64,000 nucleotides of DNA from Alteripontixanthobacter muriae (GCF_013336795.1 NZ_JAAFZT010000004.1:36529-100528), one strand, 5' to 3'; counted from the stretch's first letter, positions 1-8,931 are shown. Program-made: numbers and translations. The notes: generated from the sequence alone by a model not told the origin.

Positions 1-309
1 ATGCTGCTGATCGCCATTTACGCGGTGACCAGCGCGCTGACCGAAACCGTGACCAACAATGCAGTCGCCGTCATCATGACTCCCATCGTGATCGGGCTAG
101 CCCAGACCGCCGGAATGGACCCGCGCCAGCTGGTGATCGCGGTCATGTTCGGCGCCAGCGCCAGTTTCGCGACACCGATCGGATATCAGACCAATACGCT
201 GGTTTACGGCGCGGCCAATTACAGGTTCATGGATTTCGTGAAGATCGGGGTGCCGATGAACATCGTGGTCGGCATCGCCACCTGCCTGGCCATCAGCGCC
301 AGCGTCTGA
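1..309 (+). CDS. SLC13-type (DASS/CitT-like) permease, C-terminal fragment
   Basis: Only the last ~102 residues are inside the window; the gene starts upstream. The fragment is hydrophobic and carries the two features typical of the C-terminal half of SLC13/ArsB-type carriers: a polar TNNA stretch in a helix (residues 18-21) and a later SFATPIGYQTN loop, which resembles the Na+/substrate-binding loop of this family. It would sit in the inner membrane and move an anion such as sulfate or a dicarboxylate; the substrate cannot be read from this part. It ends 164 bp before the KaiC-like gene, so cotranscription is possible but not shown. Confidence 0.75.
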   Translation: MLLIAIYAVTSALTETVTNNAVAVIMTPIVIGLAQTAGMDPRQLVIAVMFGASASFATPIGYQTNTLVYGAANYRFMDFVKIGVPMNIVVGIATCLAISASV

Positions 310-473
310 TGGCGGCGCAACCGCGCTGCGCAGCTTCGAGGAACCCGAACGCCGCCTCCGGCATTTCAGGGGTGCACCCTGACGCAACGGGCGCCTTGTC
401 GAAGATCGTGCAGCCTCGAGGGAAAGGTTCCGTTCGGCTTGCGAGAATCAGCAGGAAAATTCAGGGACCTTTC

Positions 474-1967
474 ATGACCAACAGCACGACGCGCCGCGAA
501 GGCCCGCAGCCGGCCTCGACCGGGATTAGGGGCCTCGACCATATACTCTGCGGCGGCCTGCCGGCCTACCGGCTCTATCTCGTCGAGGGGACGCCCGGCA
601 CGGGCAAGACGACGCTGGCATTGGGCTTTCTGCTGGAAGGCAGGAAGCGCGAGGAACGCGGGCTGTACATTACGCTTTCGGAAACGCCTGACGAGTTGGA
701 GGCGGTCGCCCGGTCGCACGGTATGTCTCTCGACGGGATCGACTTGTTCGAGCTCGTGGCGGAAAACGAATTCAGTGCCGAGAACGAGCAATCCCTGCTG
801 CACCCGAGCGAGGTGGAGCTGGGCGAGACAGTGCGCGGCATCATCGAACAGGTGGAAAAGGTAAACCCCACCCGTGTCGTGCTCGACAGCCTGTCGGAAC
901 TGCGCCTGCTTGCACAAAGTCCCTTGCGGTATCGGCGCCAGATTCTTGCCCTGAAGCATTTCTTCGCCAAGCGGGACTGCACGGTCCTGATGCTGGATGA
1001 TCGCACTTCCGAACCGGGCGATCTGCAGCTGCACAGCATCGCGCACGGCGTGATATCGCTGGAGCAGAGCGCGAGCGAATTCGGGTCGGAACGTCGGCGG
1101 CTGCGGGTCATCAAGATGCGCGGGCTGAAATATCGCGGTGGTTTTCACGATTTCAGCATCGAGAAAGGCGGCCTTGCCGTGTACCCCCGCCTCGTCGCAT
1201 CCGAGCACCATCGCGAATTCGCGACCGCGCCCGTGACGACCGGGCTTTCCGGGCTTGATACGCTGCTCGGCGGAGGGCTGGTTCCGGGCACCAACACGCT
1301 GCTGATCGGCCCTGCGGGGGTGGGGAAGACGACCACGGCGGTGCAGTGCCTGATCGCGGCACTGGAGCGTGGCCAGCCCGCAGCCTATTACCTGTTCGAT
1401 GAAAGGTTGGGGACTTTGCTGCAACGCTGCGCCGCGCTTGGCATGGATCTGCAGCCGCATATCGACAGCGGTTTGCTGACGCTGCGCCAGATCGATCCGG
1501 CCGAATTGTCACCGGGGGAATTTGCCGGCGCTGTCCAGCAGGCGGTCGAACAGGACGGCGCGCAGATGATCGTCATCGACAGCCTGAACGCCTATCTCCA
1601 CGCGATGCCCAGCGACAATTTCCTCGTGCTGCAGATGCACGAGGTTCTCAGCTATCTGAGCCAGCAGGGCATCATTTCGCTGATGATCCTGGGTCAGCAC
1701 GGCGTGACCGGGGAACTGCGTTCGGACGTCGACATCAGCTATCTTGCCGACACGGTCATGCTGCTGCGCTTCTTCGAAGTAGAAGGCACGGTCAGGAAAT
1801 CCATGGCGGTCATCAAGACGCGCACTCTGGATCATGAACGGACCATCCGCGAATTCGAGATCGATGTGACCGGCATCTGCATCGGAGAACCGCTCACGAA
1901 GTTCAACCAGGTCCTCAGCGGCAGTCCTCAATATATTGCGGGCGACCATGAATTGCTGAAGGGCTGA
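474..1967 (+). CDS. KaiC-like tandem RecA-fold ATPase
   Basis: A 497-residue protein with two RecA/KaiC domains. Walker A motifs are GTPGTGKTT at residues 39-47 and GPAGVGKTT at 279-287. The Walker B-like strands read VVLDSLSE and MIVIDSLNA. In the first domain the paired catalytic glutamates of KaiC are reduced to Ser-Glu (69-70); in the second they read Asp-Glu. By eye alignment the KaiC autophosphorylation pair Ser431/Thr432 corresponds to Ser422/Tyr423 here (DISYLADT). I chose the ATG at 474 because AGGGA lies upstream and homology begins there; an in-frame ORF extends back to 309. The next gene, a hybrid histidine kinase, starts 2 bp after the stop, so the two are almost certainly cotranscribed. 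No kaiA or kaiB is visible, so a signalling ATPase role is more likely than a clock. Confidence 0.85.
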   Translation: MTNSTTRREGPQPASTGIRGLDHILCGGLPAYRLYLVEGTPGTGKTTLALGFLLEGRKREERGLYITLSETPDELEAVARSHGMSLDGIDLFELVAENEFSAENEQSLLHPSEVELGETVRGIIEQVEKVNPTRVVLDSLSELRLLAQSPLRYRRQILALKHFFAKRDCTVLMLDDRTSEPGDLQLHSIAHGVISLEQSASEFGSERRRLRVIKMRGLKYRGGFHDFSIEKGGLAVYPRLVASEHHREFATAPVTTGLSGLDTLLGGGLVPGTNTLLIGPAGVGKTTTAVQCLIAALERGQPAAYYLFDERLGTLLQRCAALGMDLQPHIDSGLLTLRQIDPAELSPGEFAGAVQQAVEQDGAQMIVIDSLNAYLHAMPSDNFLVLQMHEVLSYLSQQGIISLMILGQHGVTGELRSDVDISYLADTVMLLRFFEVEGTVRKSMAVIKTRTLDHERTIREFEIDVTGICIGEPLTKFNQVLSGSPQYIAGDHELLKG

Positions 1968-1969
1968 GG

Positions 1970-4366
1970 GTGCCGGGATCCGTCTACGGCCGCACCATCG
2001 CGATCCTGGCGCCCCGCGGCCGGGATGCCCGGGTCGCGCAGGAACTGCTTGCACAGCATGATATTTCCTCGATCATCCTGGGCGAGCTCGGCGCGCTCTC
2101 CTCTTACATCGAACAGCATATCGGCGCGGTCCTGATCGCGGAAGAAGCCATTACCGGCGATGCCTTGTCCGGTATCGGCACGGCGCTGGATCGCCAGCCT
2201 GCGTGGTCCGACATTCCTTTTGTCGTGCTGACCACGGGCACTTCACGTAACCGCACCGCAGCGGAGGAGCAGCGCTTCGACCGGCTGGGCAATGTCGTCC
2301 TGCTGTCCCGCCCGATGCAGAGCGACGACATCATCCGCGCGGCGCGATCTGCCCTGAAGGCCCGGCAGCGGCAATTCGAAGCGCGCGCCCGTATCGAGGA
2401 GCTGCGAGAGCAGGAAGAGAAGCTGCATCGCAGCGAACGCAAGTTTCATGCGATCGCCAACTCGGTCGACCAGATGATCTGGTCCACGCGCCCCGACGGC
2501 CATCACGATTACTACAACGACCGCTGGTACGAATTCACCGGAGTGCCTGCGGGTTCGACCGATGGCGACCAGTGGAACGACATCTTCCACCCCGAAGACC
2601 AGGAACGGGCCTGGAGCCGCTGGCAATATTCGCTCGCGAACGGTGTTCCCTATGAAATCGAATACCGGCTCCGCCACCGGTCGGGTCAATATCGCTGGGT
2701 TCTGGGCAAGGCGCAGCCCGTCAGGGACGGGGCAGGGCAAATTACCCGCTGGTACGGAAGCTGCACCGACATTCACGATCAGGTGCAGATCCGGCAGGAA
2801 CTGGCGGCGTCGCAGAACATGCTCGAAATCGCGGTCGCCGAACGGACGCAGGAACTGCTCGACCTGTATCAGAAGACCCCGGTAGCCCTGCTTTCGCTCG
2901 ACAAGGAGGAGCGGCTGGTCAGCGCCAGCGAACGCTGGTTGTCGTTCATGCAATACGATAGCGCGCAGGATGTTCTGGGCAGGCCAGTGACCGATTTCAT
3001 CGCTCCGGAAAATCTGCCCGACCATAGCGGTGCTTACAGGCACCGCTTGCTGAGCAGGGAAGTTGTCTACGACCTGCCCTATACCTTGGTTAAAAGAACG
3101 GGCGAACGCGCCGAAGTGCTGGTGTCGGCACGCGCGACGCGCGAAAAGAGTGGCGATGTGAAGCGCATCATGGCGTCGATTATAGACGTGACCGAGCGCA
3201 AGGCTGCCGAAGCGGCGAGGGACACTGCCGAGGATGCCTTGAGGCAAAGCCAGAAGCTGGAGACGATTGGCAAGCTGACCGGGGGCGTGGCGCATGATTT
3301 CAACAATCTGCTGATGGCGGTGCGCTCCAGCCTGGAACTGCTGCGCCGAAGGCTGCCTGAAGGCGACCGCCGCGCGCAGAGCTACCTCGACAATGCGCTG
3401 GCCGGTGCCGAGCGGGGGGCAACACTGACGCAGCGCATGCTCGCCTTCGCCCGCAAGCAGGAACTGGACCCGAAGGCGGTCGACGTGGCGCGGCTAATCG
3501 CGGGAATGCGCGACTTGCTGGAAAGGTCGCTTGGCCCGCAGATCGACATAGAGTTGCAGATCGGTCATCAGGTTCCCCTTGCCCTGGTCGACGAAAACCA
3601 GCTTGAAATGGCTATTCTGAACCTGGCGGTAAACGCCCGCGACGCGATGGATGCCAGCGGCAGGCTGACGATCCGGCTTGGTGCGGACGAGACCGATGGT
3701 GAATTGGCGATTGGCGGCGGCGATCATGTCTGCATCGAAGTGCAGGACACGGGCGAGGGCATGGATGCCGAAACCCTGGCGCGCGCTGCCGATCCTTTTT
3801 TCACCACCAAGGGCGTGGGGCGCGGAACCGGCCTCGGCCTCTCCATGGTGCACGGTCTGACCAGCCAGCTTGGCGGATCGTTCCGGCTGATGAGCAAAGT
3901 GGGAGAAGGCACCACCGCGCAGATGCGCCTGCCGGTGGCGGAAGCGCCTGCCGAGCACTCCGACGAGCCTGCCGCGAAAGAAGCTGTGACGGAGCAGCAG
4001 TCACGTAATCTTACCGTTCTGGCGGTCGACGACGATGCGCTGGTCCTGTTCGGTACCGTCGCCCTGCTCGAAGACCTCGGGCATGAGGTGATCGAAGCCG
4101 GGTCGGGCCGGGATGCTCTGGCGTTGCTGGGCAACCACGACGAAATCGATCTCGTCATAACCGATCAGGCGATGCCCAACATGACCGGAGTGGAGCTGGC
4201 GCGGGAGGTTCATCGTCTGAAGCCGAGACTTCCGGTTGTCCTGGCCAGCGGATATGCCGAGCTTCCGGAAGGCGCGAAGGACGAGATTGTCGCGCGGTTG
4301 GAAAAACCCTTCAGCGACCAGCAGTTGCAACGGGTTATCGCCTCGATCTTCGCGCTGGCAGAGTAG
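1970..4366 (+). CDS. PAS hybrid histidine kinase with terminal receiver
   Basis: A 798-residue soluble sensor kinase with a GTG start 2 bp after the KaiC-like gene. Domain order: an N-terminal receiver-like region (about 1-130, conserved phospho-Asp not evident), a PAS/PAC domain (about 155-270, PGGxHDYYNDRWYEFTG-like), a second PAS domain (about 295-410), and HisKA with the H-box GGVAHDFNNLL (His442). After these come an HATPase with an N-box (NLAVNARDAMD) and G-boxes (DTGEGM, GRGTGLGLSM), and a C-terminal receiver with Asp732 (VITDQAMPNMTG). No transmembrane segment is seen, so the signal should be cytoplasmic. Adjacency suggests that the KaiC-like ATPase is its partner, acting as input or output module; this is inference. 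The terminal receiver implies a phosphorelay or autoregulation. Confidence 0.88.
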   Translation: MPGSVYGRTIAILAPRGRDARVAQELLAQHDISSIILGELGALSSYIEQHIGAVLIAEEAITGDALSGIGTALDRQPAWSDIPFVVLTTGTSRNRTAAEEQRFDRLGNVVLLSRPMQSDDIIRAARSALKARQRQFEARARIEELREQEEKLHRSERKFHAIANSVDQMIWSTRPDGHHDYYNDRWYEFTGVPAGSTDGDQWNDIFHPEDQERAWSRWQYSLANGVPYEIEYRLRHRSGQYRWVLGKAQPVRDGAGQITRWYGSCTDIHDQVQIRQELAASQNMLEIAVAERTQELLDLYQKTPVALLSLDKEERLVSASERWLSFMQYDSAQDVLGRPVTDFIAPENLPDHSGAYRHRLLSREVVYDLPYTLVKRTGERAEVLVSARATREKSGDVKRIMASIIDVTERKAAEAARDTAEDALRQSQKLETIGKLTGGVAHDFNNLLMAVRSSLELLRRRLPEGDRRAQSYLDNALAGAERGATLTQRMLAFARKQELDPKAVDVARLIAGMRDLLERSLGPQIDIELQIGHQVPLALVDENQLEMAILNLAVNARDAMDASGRLTIRLGADETDGELAIGGGDHVCIEVQDTGEGMDAETLARAADPFFTTKGVGRGTGLGLSMVHGLTSQLGGSFRLMSKVGEGTTAQMRLPVAEAPAEHSDEPAAKEAVTEQQSRNLTVLAVDDDALVLFGTVALLEDLGHEVIEAGSGRDALALLGNHDEIDLVITDQAMPNMTGVELAREVHRLKPRLPVVLASGYAELPEGAKDEIVARLEKPFSDQQLQRVIASIFALAE

Positions 4367-4416
4367 GGGCTGGGCCAGCCTTTGAGAATACGGCGGGACA
4401 GTAATTTCCGTCTCTT

Positions 4417-4441
4417 GAAACCTAACGCTTACCTTCTCGTT
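4417..4441 (+). promoter_or_regulatory. Possible EcfG-type general stress promoter
   Basis: GAAAC, 16 bp, CGTT: one mismatch to the alphaproteobacterial EcfG consensus (GGAAC-N16/17-CGTT). It sits about 130 bp upstream of the SRPBCC/alcohol dehydrogenase/SDR operon and in its direction. The motif is short, so a chance match is possible. Confidence 0.35.
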
Positions 4442-4572
4442 GATCCCCCACAACCAGTGCAAGCATTTGGCAAAATGCTGAATTCTACTCGCCCCGTCTT
4501 CTTCTGAAGCGGCAGGCAGACTGGTTTTGTGGCCGCAATGCGGCGGCGAAGCCAGATTGAACAGGAGCTATC

Positions 4573-5220
4573 ATGAGAAACGACCGGGACCTAGGACTGG
4601 CCGGCACCGTTGCGGGCGTAGGCCTCGCATTGGGCGGCCTCGCATTCGGAGCCTTCCTGACACAGCGCCGCAAGGGCGGCGGGGATGACGCGCCTTTCTA
4701 TACACGCAAGAGCCCTGACAGCGACGATGCTGTCCTTGGCCGTACCGTCACGATCCGCAAGCCGAGAGCCGAACTGTACGAGTTCTGGCACGATTTCGGC
4801 AACCTTCCGCGCTTCATGGAAAATGTCGAGACGATCCGCAGCGAAGGCGATCACCGGGTGTGGACCATCAAGGCCCCCGGCGGCCGGACGGTCGATGTGC
4901 GAACGGAAGTTTCCGAAGACACGCAGAACAGGCGGATCGCCTGGCGATCAGTCGAAGGGTCAGACATCGAGACGAGCGGAAGCGTGGAGTTCGAGGATGC
5001 CCCGGGCCAGCGCGGCACCCGCGTATCGCTTGTCATGTCCTACGATCCACCCGCGGGCGAAGTGGGCCGCGCCATTGCCAAGCTGTTCATGCGTGAACCC
5101 GAGGTGCAGGCCCGCCACGATCTCAAGCGGTTCAAGATGCTGATGGAAACCGGCGAAGTCGCGACCTCGGCGCGTACCAAGGACCAGACACGAAAAGCCA
5201 AGCAGCAGGAGAACGGATAA
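4573..5220 (+). CDS. SRPBCC (START-like) family protein, membrane-anchored
   Basis: A 215-residue protein. A glycine/alanine-rich hydrophobic stretch (about residues 8-30) could anchor it in the inner membrane. It is followed by a START/SRPBCC fold (about 55-190), recognised by TIRKPRAELYEFWHDFGN, FMENV and MSYDPPAGEVG; this is the COG5637-like group of cyclase/dehydrase-type proteins. The C-terminus is basic and Lys/Gln rich. The ATG follows ACAGGAG at good spacing. Its stop overlaps the next ATG (TAATG), so translation is coupled to the dehydrogenase. The ligand is unknown. In this group such proteins are often stress-induced, which fits the putative upstream EcfG-like motif, but this is inference. 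Confidence 0.75.
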   Translation: MRNDRDLGLAGTVAGVGLALGGLAFGAFLTQRRKGGGDDAPFYTRKSPDSDDAVLGRTVTIRKPRAELYEFWHDFGNLPRFMENVETIRSEGDHRVWTIKAPGGRTVDVRTEVSEDTQNRRIAWRSVEGSDIETSGSVEFEDAPGQRGTRVSLVMSYDPPAGEVGRAIAKLFMREPEVQARHDLKRFKMLMETGEVATSARTKDQTRKAKQQENG

Positions 5221-6401
5221 TGAGAGCCCTGACATGGCATGGCACGCATGACGTGCGCGTAGAAACAGTCGACGATCCCGAAATCATCAATTCGCGCGAC
5301 GCGATCATCGAAATCACCTCGACCGCGATCTGCGGCAGTGACCTCCACCTTTATGATGGGGCGATCCCGGGCGTGCAGCCCGGCGACGTGCTCGGTCATG
5401 AATTCATGGGCAGGGTGGTCGAAACCGGCAAGGACAGTACACTTGAGAAGGGGCAGCGCGTCGTCGTGCCCTTTACCATCAGTTGCGGCGGCTGTTTTCA
5501 TTGCAAGATACAGCAATATAGCGCCTGCCAGAATTCGAATCCTGCCGAAAAGCAGGACATGTCGGCGACGCTCTACGGTCACCCGATGGCAGGTCTGTTC
5601 GGCTATTCCCACCTGACCGGCGGCTATTCCGGCGGACAGGCGGAATATGTCCGCGTGCCGTTCTCGGATTTCGGCCCCATCGTGGTGCCCGATCATCTGG
5701 ACGACGACCAGGTGCTGTTCCTGTCGGACATTCTGCCGACAGGCTGGATGGCGGCGGAAAATGCCGAGATCCAGCCCGACGATACCGTCGCCGTATGGGG
5801 CTGCGGCCCGGTCGGTCTGTTCGCGATCCAGTCCGCGATCCTGATGGGCGCGAGCAAGGTCATCGCCATCGATCATTATCCGAACCGCCTCGCCTTGGCG
5901 AAGCAGATGGGCGCAGAGATCATCGATTTCCGCAAGACGAGTGTGCGCGAGGCATTGATGGAGATGTCGGGCGGCATCGGCGTGGACGCGGTCATCGACG
6001 CGGTCGGCATGGAAGCGCACGGCTTTGCGATCGATAACATGATCGACATCGTGAAGCAGAAGGTCGGCATCGGTGCCGATCGCGCGAGCGTGCTCAAGCA
6101 GGCGCTGCTGGCGGTGCGGCCCGGCGGACGGGTCTCGATCCCCGGCGTCTATGGCGGCATGACCGACAAGTTCCCCACCGGCGCGCTGATGGAGAAAGGC
6201 CTGCAGATCCGCACCGGCCAGACGCATGTGCAGCGCTACACCAAGGATTTGCTGAAGAAGATCGAGGAAGGCACCGTCGACACCACCTTCATGATCTCGC
6301 ACCGCTTGCCGCTCGAGGATGCGGCACGGGGCTACAAATGCTTCCGCGAAGAACAGGACAGCTGGACCAAGGTCGTTCTGAAACCCGGGATGAAGGACTG
6401 A
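5220..6401 (+). CDS. Zinc-dependent alcohol / formaldehyde dehydrogenase-like MDR enzyme
   Basis: A 393-residue medium-chain dehydrogenase. Catalytic zinc ligands are Cys38 (ICGSDLH) and His60-Glu61 (GHEFMG). The structural zinc lobe has Cys89, Cys92, Cys95 and Cys103. The Rossmann motif is GCGPVGLFAIQ (starting near residue 198). Length and the long insert after the Zn lobe (GHPMAGLFGYSHLTGG) match the glutathione-independent formaldehyde dehydrogenase-like subgroup. It overlaps the SRPBCC gene by 1 bp and lies 1 bp before the SDR gene, so the three form one operon. The enzyme should oxidise an alcohol or aldehyde with NAD(P)+ in the cytoplasm; the substrate is not determined by sequence. 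Confidence 0.88.
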   Translation: MRALTWHGTHDVRVETVDDPEIINSRDAIIEITSTAICGSDLHLYDGAIPGVQPGDVLGHEFMGRVVETGKDSTLEKGQRVVVPFTISCGGCFHCKIQQYSACQNSNPAEKQDMSATLYGHPMAGLFGYSHLTGGYSGGQAEYVRVPFSDFGPIVVPDHLDDDQVLFLSDILPTGWMAAENAEIQPDDTVAVWGCGPVGLFAIQSAILMGASKVIAIDHYPNRLALAKQMGAEIIDFRKTSVREALMEMSGGIGVDAVIDAVGMEAHGFAIDNMIDIVKQKVGIGADRASVLKQALLAVRPGGRVSIPGVYGGMTDKFPTGALMEKGLQIRTGQTHVQRYTKDLLKKIEEGTVDTTFMISHRLPLEDAARGYKCFREEQDSWTKVVLKPGMKD

Positions 6402-6402
6402 C

Positions 6403-7200
6403 ATGAGCAACGAAATTGAAAAGTTGAGCGGCTTCGTCGTCGTCACCGGGGCCTCAAGCGGCATTGGTCTGGAACTTGCCAGACTGGCGGCGAAGGACGG
6501 GTGCGACCTGCTCCTCGTCGCCGACCGCGACCTGTCAGCAGGCAAGGCCGCCTGCGAAGCTGCAGGAGCGAAATCGGTCCGCACGGTGGAGTGCGATCTT
6601 GCGACGCAGAGCGGCGTCGACGATGTGATGAAGGCAATTGACGTTACGCAGGTCGACGCGTTGATCGCCAATGCGGGGCATGGGCAGGGCCATGCCTTCT
6701 TCGATCAGGAATGGCACGAAATCGCTCATGTGATCGACACGAACGTCAAGGGCACGGTGTCACTGGTTCACAAGATCGGCAAGCGCATGCGCGACCGGAA
6801 CGCGGGCCGGATCCTGGTCACCGGCTCGGTCGCAGGGCACATGCCCGGCCCGTACCAGCTCGTCTACAATTCGACCAAGGCATTCATCGACGATTTCTGC
6901 GTCGGCCTGCATAATGAATTGAAGGAGACGAATGTCGTCGTGACCTGCCTGCTTCCGGGCATCACCGATACGAATTTCTTCAAACGTGCCGACATGGAAG
7001 ACACGCGCGCCGGTCAGTCGGACAGCAAATCGGACCCGGCAGATGTGGCGAAGGATGGCTACGACGCGCTGCTGGAAGGCGACACCCAGGTCGTCAGCGG
7101 CTTCATGAACAAGATACAGACGCAGTTCGCCGACATTCTGCCCGACAATGTGGTGGCGGAAATGCACCGCAGGCTGGCAATACCCGGCGGCGGAAAATAA
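6403..7200 (+). CDS. Short-chain dehydrogenase/reductase
   Basis: A 265-residue classical SDR. The cofactor motif TGASSGIG is near residues 14-21, NAGHG follows the fourth strand, a catalytic Ser is in VTGSVAGH, and the YNSTK active-site motif is present. An acidic/neutral residue after the second strand (VADRDLS) suggests preference for NAD(H). It is the last gene of the SRPBCC-MDR-SDR operon, followed by a strong hairpin terminator 18 bp after the stop. The substrate is unknown; similar SDRs act on ketones, fatty aldehydes or polyols. Confidence 0.85.
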   Translation: MSNEIEKLSGFVVVTGASSGIGLELARLAAKDGCDLLLVADRDLSAGKAACEAAGAKSVRTVECDLATQSGVDDVMKAIDVTQVDALIANAGHGQGHAFFDQEWHEIAHVIDTNVKGTVSLVHKIGKRMRDRNAGRILVTGSVAGHMPGPYQLVYNSTKAFIDDFCVGLHNELKETNVVVTCLLPGITDTNFFKRADMEDTRAGQSDSKSDPADVAKDGYDALLEGDTQVVSGFMNKIQTQFADILPDNVVAEMHRRLAIPGGGK

Positions 7201-7217
7201 GCTAAGCTCAAGCAAAG

Positions 7218-7259
7218 AAAGGACGCGTCCCAAGCCCCATGCTTCGGACGCGTCCTTTT
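7218..7259. terminator. Bidirectional rho-independent terminator
   Basis: An AAAGGACGCGTCC arm pairs with GGACGCGTCCTTTT across a 15-nt loop. A/T runs lie on both sides, so it can end both the SDR operon (plus) and the convergent nuclease gene (minus). Confidence 0.85.
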
Positions 7260-7260
7260 G

Positions 7261-8061
7261 TCAGGAGCCCTGGTCGAACAACTCGTCCAGATAAGCCGCC
7301 AGCCGGACGCCTCCCTGCTGCAGGCGCTGTTCCGCCGTAGCCAGATGCTCGTACTGATACGCATAGCCGAGGTTCGGCATCTCCGCGGTCGCTTCGGGAT
7401 AGATCGTGTCGCGAATGGCCGTGCTTTCCCCGATCCACACCTGCGGGTTGGCGTCCCACCAGGCGATGGTTTCCGCCGGGTCGATCTGCCGGCCCAGCCA
7501 GTTCGCATATTCGCTGTAGGACAGGTTCTGCCCTTCGATCATCTGGCTATCCCAGACGGAGTGCAGATTGGTATCGTCGCCGAACCAGCGCACCTTCACA
7601 TCGTTGCCGCCGCGGTCGTCTCCACTTCCGGCGTGCAGCGGCTGATGCACATCACCGACGATATGAACGATGAAGCGCAGGGCGAGCGCCTTGTCCGCCT
7701 GCATCGTATTCGGATCACGCACGGTGGCGGAGAACCGTTCCAATGCGCTCAAGGCGTCGCCTTCGTCCGGGGCGCCGACTTCGGCATAGGTCTTCCCTTC
7801 GGGCACGGTGACGTAATGATAGGGCCCTGCCTCCGTCTGCCAGAAAGTGGCGGGGTTCGACCGCTCCTCATCCGCCCAGGTCGATGCTTCGGCAAGGTCT
7901 TCGGCACCGAGGATCGTCTCGATCTCGGCACGGGTTTTCCCGCTGATGCGTTCGTCGGCGATCTTGCCGATCACCCGGTGACCCGTCTGGCCCCAGGCCG
8001 CGGCTGGCGAGGGCAGGCAGATGGCCATTGCGGCGAGGGCCAAGGCAGTCTTGTAGATCAT
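7261..8061 (-). CDS. Secreted S1/P1-type nuclease
   Basis: A 266-residue precursor. The signal peptide (about 1-22, hydrophobic then PSPAAA) is cleaved just before Trp, giving the mature WGQTGHR start; in S1/P1 nucleases this N-terminal Trp is a zinc ligand. Other family zinc-ligand motifs are VHIVGDVHQPLHAG, RGGNDVKVRWFG, NLHSVWDS and a later acidic/His set. The enzyme should be a periplasmic three-zinc phosphodiesterase/3'-nucleotidase that degrades single-stranded nucleic acid, possibly for phosphate scavenging. I chose the ATG at 8061 because CAGGAGGAAAC precedes it; the frame extends 9 codons further. It is monocistronic and ends at the shared terminator. Confidence 0.9.
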   Translation of the reverse strand: MIYKTALALAAMAICLPSPAAAWGQTGHRVIGKIADERISGKTRAEIETILGAEDLAEASTWADEERSNPATFWQTEAGPYHYVTVPEGKTYAEVGAPDEGDALSALERFSATVRDPNTMQADKALALRFIVHIVGDVHQPLHAGSGDDRGGNDVKVRWFGDDTNLHSVWDSQMIEGQNLSYSEYANWLGRQIDPAETIAWWDANPQVWIGESTAIRDTIYPEATAEMPNLGYAYQYEHLATAEQRLQQGGVRLAAYLDELFDQGS

Positions 8062-8181
8062 GTTTCCTCCTGATGCGCAGCCCTTCACACCGCCAGATGA
8101 CAGCTTGATGGCGCAAGGGCTGGCGTTCGTCCGGTGCTAGCAATCACACGGTGGCAAAAATCAAGTCGCGATGATCATCGT

Positions 8182-8931
8182 TCAGGCAAATGCCTTCGCG
8201 CCCATCCAGAGGGCCATGCCGACCATGATGAGATTTTCGGTCAGCGAAACGAAGCCGAGCGGGACATTGTTGTTGCCCCCCACGCAGGCGCATTTCAGCT
8301 CGCGCTTCTCGACATAAACGGCCTTGTAGACGCTGAAGGCGCCAATTGTGCCGATGAACAGCGCGACCGGTACGGAAATGATCGGCAGGGCATGCGCGGT
8401 CATCAACACGCCGGCCAAACCTTCAGCGAAGGGATAGATGAAACTGTAGGGCACCCAGCGCCGGGCGAGCAGATCGTAATTGAGGAACATGGTCGAAAAG
8501 GCGCGAACATCCTGCAATTTCTGCAGGGCCAGCAGGCACATGGAAATGCTGACAAACCATTCCGCCGCCCGCAGGGTGAGCAGTTCGCCGAAAGAGGACC
8601 AGCTTACCGCCAGGGCGATCAGCGCCGCCATGACGAAAATGGCGATCACCGGGCGATAGCTGGCCGCGTCCTCCTGCTGCACGGCCTTGCCCAGATAGGC
8701 GCGCAGATCGTCATAGCCGCCGATGCGCTCACCCTTGATGAAGGTTTGCGGCGTGGTCTTCACGTCATGCTGGGCCTTGAAAGCGTCGGTTTCCTCGCGC
8801 GTTTCCAGATGGTGATCTTCTACGCGGAAGCCTTCTCGCTTCAGCAGATCGACGGTTTTCAGTCCATAGGGACAAATGTGTCCCGGCATGACCATGCGGT
8901 GCACGACCGCGACCTTCCCGTTGTTGCTCAT
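8182..8931 (-). CDS. Glutaredoxin-MauE fusion membrane protein
   Basis: A 249-residue two-part protein. Residues 1-85 form a glutaredoxin domain with a CPYG redox centre (Cys20-Cys... only the first Cys kept: CPYG), KTTPQ (cis-Pro) and GGYDDLRA. Residues 93-249 form a four-helix MauE/DoxX-like membrane domain with a conserved CAC pair (Cys214, Cys216) at the end of a periplasmic or cytoplasmic loop. The start codon overlaps the csoR stop (ATGA), so the two are translationally coupled. Placement beside csoR and copAB suggests a thiol-redox role in copper stress, such as keeping Cu-binding Cys reduced or passing electrons through the membrane. This role is inferred from context, not demonstrated. 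Confidence 0.85.
   Translation of the reverse strand: MSNNGKVAVVHRMVMPGHICPYGLKTVDLLKREGFRVEDHHLETREETDAFKAQHDVKTTPQTFIKGERIGGYDDLRAYLGKAVQQEDAASYRPVIAIFVMAALIALAVSWSSFGELLTLRAAEWFVSISMCLLALQKLQDVRAFSTMFLNYDLLARRWVPYSFIYPFAEGLAGVLMTAHALPIISVPVALFIGTIGAFSVYKAVYVEKRELKCACVGGNNNVPLGFVSLTENLIMVGMALWMGAKAFA

Noticed and set aside
366..1460. Long minus-strand open frame opposite the KaiC-like gene
   Set aside because: It is the antisense of a clear double-P-loop protein, has no recognisable domain and results from GC-rich codon use.
474..1967. True circadian KaiC
   Set aside because: No kaiA or kaiB is seen and the key phosphosite pair is Ser-Tyr. The gene is better called KaiC-like.
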